Assembly (NCBI GenBank): GCA_965223045.1
Contig: CBDCVN010000013.1
Coordinates: forward strand, 744,001-808,000
DNA: 64,000 bases
Reading direction: 5' to 3'
Source of the DNA: CBDCVN01 sp965223045
Lineage (GTDB): Bacteria > Deinococcota > Deinococci > Deinococcales > Trueperaceae
The position numbers and the translations under genes are program-made. Under the pieces are notes generated by a model. That model was not told where the DNA came from, ran no database searches, and worked only from the letters and a program-made list of their open reading frames with translations. Below, one piece after another: positions 61,741 to 64,000 of this stretch (positions within the stretch are counted from its first letter, which is position 1; the number at the start of each line of letters is the position of its first letter).

Positions 61741-63174
61741 TAAGTCTCACTAAGTCATGACCATATTAAGTCTCAAAAAGTCGTAACCTTTGCTGTTCTT
61801 GCCAAGTAAAAGGAAGAGAAGGCTGAAAAGGGATAGATTGAGTAAAAGCAAAAATGTTTCCAATGAGTGTGGGTGGATCAATACCTTGGATGGGTAACTG
61901 TTTAATCAACTCACCTCTCTGATTGAGAAATGACAAAACTCTTTCTGGTAACTTGAAATTTATTTCGCACTGCTCACGTAAATGATTGTTCCCTAGGTAA
62001 TAAATCTGTCCTCCTAAGGAAATTGTGCCGTTTTGACCTATTCGCCTAAACCATTTTCCCTTTGCTAGATAAGCATCAACTTCGCTTAGGTCAAACATTT
62101 CATCTTCCCACTCAGGTCTATACCAGCGCCCTGAGTGAGCTGCCTCTGGAAAAGCTTGTAGCGGTGCTTGCCCTCCCAAAGAGTGACAAGGAAGCTCTTC
62201 ATTAAGTATGTTGCGTCTATCTCGTAAAGCTTGATATAAAGCGTTCCAAGATGGATAGTGTCGATCAAGAACCTGATCAGCCCACAATTGATGCGATCTC
62301 TCTACAATTGCTTGATCTGTAGGGCGACGAATACGACTAAATTGAAGTTCGATACCCATTGCTAACAACCACAGATGTAATCTTGTAGGAAAGGGTGATT
62401 TACTCCTAACATCAAAGAAAACACTGTCATGATCAACTTGAATACTTTCAGGTAACCCCCAGTCTAAAAATGCTAACCTCAAAGTGATTTGATAGTCCTC
62501 AGTATTGGTGTGGCGAATTGCTTTCTCCTTACCTAGAAAGCAAGGATAACTTAGCAGGCGTGTACGGGAAACAACATCACTTACATCAACTAGGCTAACT
62601 ACTCCTACACTTGGAACAAGCTCATGTCCCATTGCATCTACTTGCCAACATTCATGGGCATGGGTTAAGCGTGTGTGCTTAGTGGATGGTAATGCTACAT
62701 GACGTTCATAGTTTTGGACCAATTGCTCTTCTTGTAAGAAGCGATTAATACTTGACCGACTAGGCAACAATTTACCTGCCCACTGGGGCATACGACCTAG
62801 CTCTATACGCAACGTATCAGCACCCCAACGAGGATGTTGTAATCGTATTTGACGTAATTCTCCTACCATACGTGCAGGATAACTGCTTAGAGCTCCTTTT
62901 TGAGGACGTCCCATCTTCCTTTCCAAACCTTGACGACCTTGTTCACGACCTCTTCTTACCCATTTTTTGACTGTAGATGGATGCCACCCTAATTCAAGAG
63001 CAATTTTGCTTATTGGTTCTCCATTGTCAGCTCGTTGTAGCATTTCTACTCTTTCTTCTAAGGAGGTGTAATCTGACATAATCCATATCATGCAGCTTTT
63101 TTACCTACTTGGAGTCTAAAAATAGTCACGACTTTATGAGACTTTAGGGGGTCACGACTTAGTGAGCTTTAACA
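61738..63174 (-). mobile_element. IS481-like insertion sequence nested in IS3 copy 2
   Basis: 1437 bp. The ends are TGTTAAGTCTCACTAAGTCA on the left and, read inward, TGTTAAAGCTCACTAAGTCG on the right, with a TGAA target duplication (61734-61737, 63175-63178). Each end also carries an internal repeat of the kind AAGTCTCAnnAAGTCGTnAC, probably paired transposase-binding sites. Confidence 0.88.
61766..63091 (-). CDS. IS481-like DDE transposase/integrase
   Basis: 441 residues. An N-terminal helix-turn-helix (SLEERVEMLQRADNGEPISK then IALELGWHPSTVKKWVRRGR) is followed by a second HTH and an rve integrase core: CWQVDAMGHELVPSVGVVSL (Asp), ESIQVDHDSVFFDVRSK (Asp), and RPTDQAIVERSHQLWADQVL (Glu). 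The C-terminus has NEELPCHSLGGQAP and a beta-strand domain. ATG 63079 (MSDYTSLEERV) may be the true start. Intact. Confidence 0.85.
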   Translation of the reverse strand: MIWIMSDYTSLEERVEMLQRADNGEPISKIALELGWHPSTVKKWVRRGREQGRQGLERKMGRPQKGALSSYPARMVGELRQIRLQHPRWGADTLRIELGRMPQWAGKLLPSRSSINRFLQEEQLVQNYERHVALPSTKHTRLTHAHECWQVDAMGHELVPSVGVVSLVDVSDVVSRTRLLSYPCFLGKEKAIRHTNTEDYQITLRLAFLDWGLPESIQVDHDSVFFDVRSKSPFPTRLHLWLLAMGIELQFSRIRRPTDQAIVERSHQLWADQVLDRHYPSWNALYQALRDRRNILNEELPCHSLGGQAPLQAFPEAAHSGRWYRPEWEDEMFDLSEVDAYLAKGKWFRRIGQNGTISLGGQIYYLGNNHLREQCEINFKLPERVLSFLNQRGELIKQLPIQGIDPPTLIGNIFAFTQSIPFQPSLPFTWQEQQRLRLFET

Positions 63175-63523
63175 TGAATTAGTTTACAGAGAGGAGAAAA
63201 CTAAATCAATAATAACAGGATAGGTTGTTATTAAGCTTACAAACAATGTAATCTCAATTTGATATCATTTTAGTAGGTCTTAATTAACCTTAATTTTTTG
63301 TCCGATCAATTGGGTTCACCTCAAACTTCCTTAGAACTGTATCAACTTCCAGTCAAAAGTTGAGAAACTTACCAGTTTCCGGCTGATGGTGGTTTAGTTG
63401 TTTTTCCATACTTAATTTATCATTGAGAGGAAGTACTTGCTGGTAAGGTAGAATGAAGAAAAACCCAACTTAAATAACACAAACCTATAGAAAAAAAATA
63501 ATCAGATTAATATACTAGGGCTC

Positions 63524-64000
63524 GTGTTGTTAACACTCGAGCTAAAAGATTTCGCTATAGTTGATGAATTACGCCTAGAGCTTGGCCAAGGCTTTAATGT
63601 TTTAACAGGAGAGACTGGTGCAGGTAAATCTATTCTAGTTGATGCCCTTACATTACTTACAGGTGGAAGAGCTGATAATACAATGATACGTAGTGGGGCA
63701 GAGGCAGCTTTGGTACAAATAGAACTTTCACCTGATAGCTACGCCCAAACTATCTCACGGCGCTTAAAACGTAACGGTCGTGGCACAGCACGCCTAGATG
63801 GTGAAATTGTCAAAGTTGCTGAAATTGCCGAAGTAGGTAGTAAGCTTATAGTTATTCATGGCCAGCATGCCTCACAGACTCTACTTAGTAATGCTGAGCA
63901 GCGTAAGTTACTTGATAAGCTCTTAGATAGTGATGCTAGAAAACAGCTCGAGTCTTATCAAAAGACTTACACAAGTTATCAAAAAGGACTAAAAGAACTT
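63524..64000 (+). CDS. recN: DNA repair protein RecN, N-terminal part
   Basis: It runs off the right edge. From GTG 63524 (or TTG 63527) the sequence reads LLTLELKDFAIVDELRLELG, then the Walker A region VLTGETGAGKSILVDALTLL, GGRADNTMIRSGAEAALVQI, RRLKRNGRGTARLDGEIVKV and LIVIHGQHASQTLLSNAEQR. This is the standard RecN/SMC-like ATPase N-terminus (LxIxNFAIVxExxLEFxxGxNVLTGETGAGKS). RecN acts early in double-strand-break repair. The IS cluster ends about 200 bases upstream. Confidence 0.93.
   Translation, partial: MLLTLELKDFAIVDELRLELGQGFNVLTGETGAGKSILVDALTLLTGGRADNTMIRSGAEAALVQIELSPDSYAQTISRRLKRNGRGTARLDGEIVKVAEIAEVGSKLIVIHGQHASQTLLSNAEQRKLLDKLLDSDARKQLESYQKTYTSYQKGLKEL

Larger units (their letters stand above)
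59688..63323 (+). mobile_element. IS3-family insertion sequence, copy 2, carrying two nested ISs
   Basis: 3636 bp from TGAGCTTACCCCC to the inverse TGAGGTGAACCCA end. It contains an IS5-family copy (863 bp with duplication) in its leader and an IS481-like element (1441 bp with duplication) in orfB. Subtracting these gives 1332 bp, exactly the length of copy 1. The orientation is opposite to copy 1, 45 kb away, so the two could mediate an inversion. Confidence 0.9.

Overview
This is a low-GC (roughly 38-40% by eye) bacterial chromosome segment, most likely from a member of the Deinococcota (Deinococcus-Thermus) or a close relative. The best evidence is the 405-residue EF-Tu, which follows Thermus EF-Tu almost residue for residue, including the extra segment in the G domain. 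Supporting evidence is the Uma2 protein, the receiver-BTAD regulator and the short PurA. The assignment is an inference from recognised sequence patterns, not from a tree. About 14% of the window is insertion sequences, and several genes are broken.

Layout. 0-9.4 kb: a partial DHH protein, a DUF1569 protein, a tnpB remnant, an exported pirin-domain protein, a divergent DUF6714 / radical SAM / duplicated-domain locus, gcvT and an ABC exporter. 9.7-13.3 kb: a small lipoprotein plus a large endonuclease/exonuclease/phosphatase lipoprotein, and a PKD gene fragment cut by an IS. 13.3-15 kb: an IS3-family element abutting an IS1-family remnant. 15-24 kb: mgtE, ybjQ, a very acidic membrane protein, a TPR protein and a CPA1 antiporter, with an IS701-family copy and a 170-bp inverted repeat. 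24-26.7 kb: an exonuclease-WYL fusion, a hemerythrin-like protein, a nitrilase and a tetR remnant. 26.7-30.5 kb: the conserved tRNA-Thr/Tyr/Gly/Thr-tuf-secE-nusG-rplK-rplA operon, which stops before rplJL-rpoBC. 30.5-42 kb: Uma2, nuoN, purA, a LuxR/protease locus with a decayed tandem copy, fabI, a response regulator, lysS and rnpB.

42-54 kb is the most unusual part: lipoproteins with two GH114 (endo-alpha-1,4-polygalactosaminidase) domains, an Agd3-like (CE18) deacetylase with C-terminal beta-sandwich repeats, and a beta-helix protein. Together they suggest an envelope system acting on a partly deacetylated galactosamine-type polysaccharide. An IS701-family element and an IS5-family element have invaded it. 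54-59.6 kb: rsmI without a standard start codon, a DivIC-like protein, a 161-bp MITE, a VanY-type peptidase, a second tnpB-like remnant, an SDR that has lost its catalytic residues and a TraB/PrgY protein. 59.7-63.3 kb: one IS3 element carrying two other ISs nested inside it. 63.5 kb to the end: the start of recN.

The strongest window-wide signal is a highly iterated palindrome. CTCGAG occurs about 55 times (fewer than ten expected from base composition), almost always as part of GCTCGAGC, in genes, intergenic DNA and even rnpB. It is absent from all of the IS sequence. It resembles the HIP1 octamer of cyanobacteria but has a different sequence.
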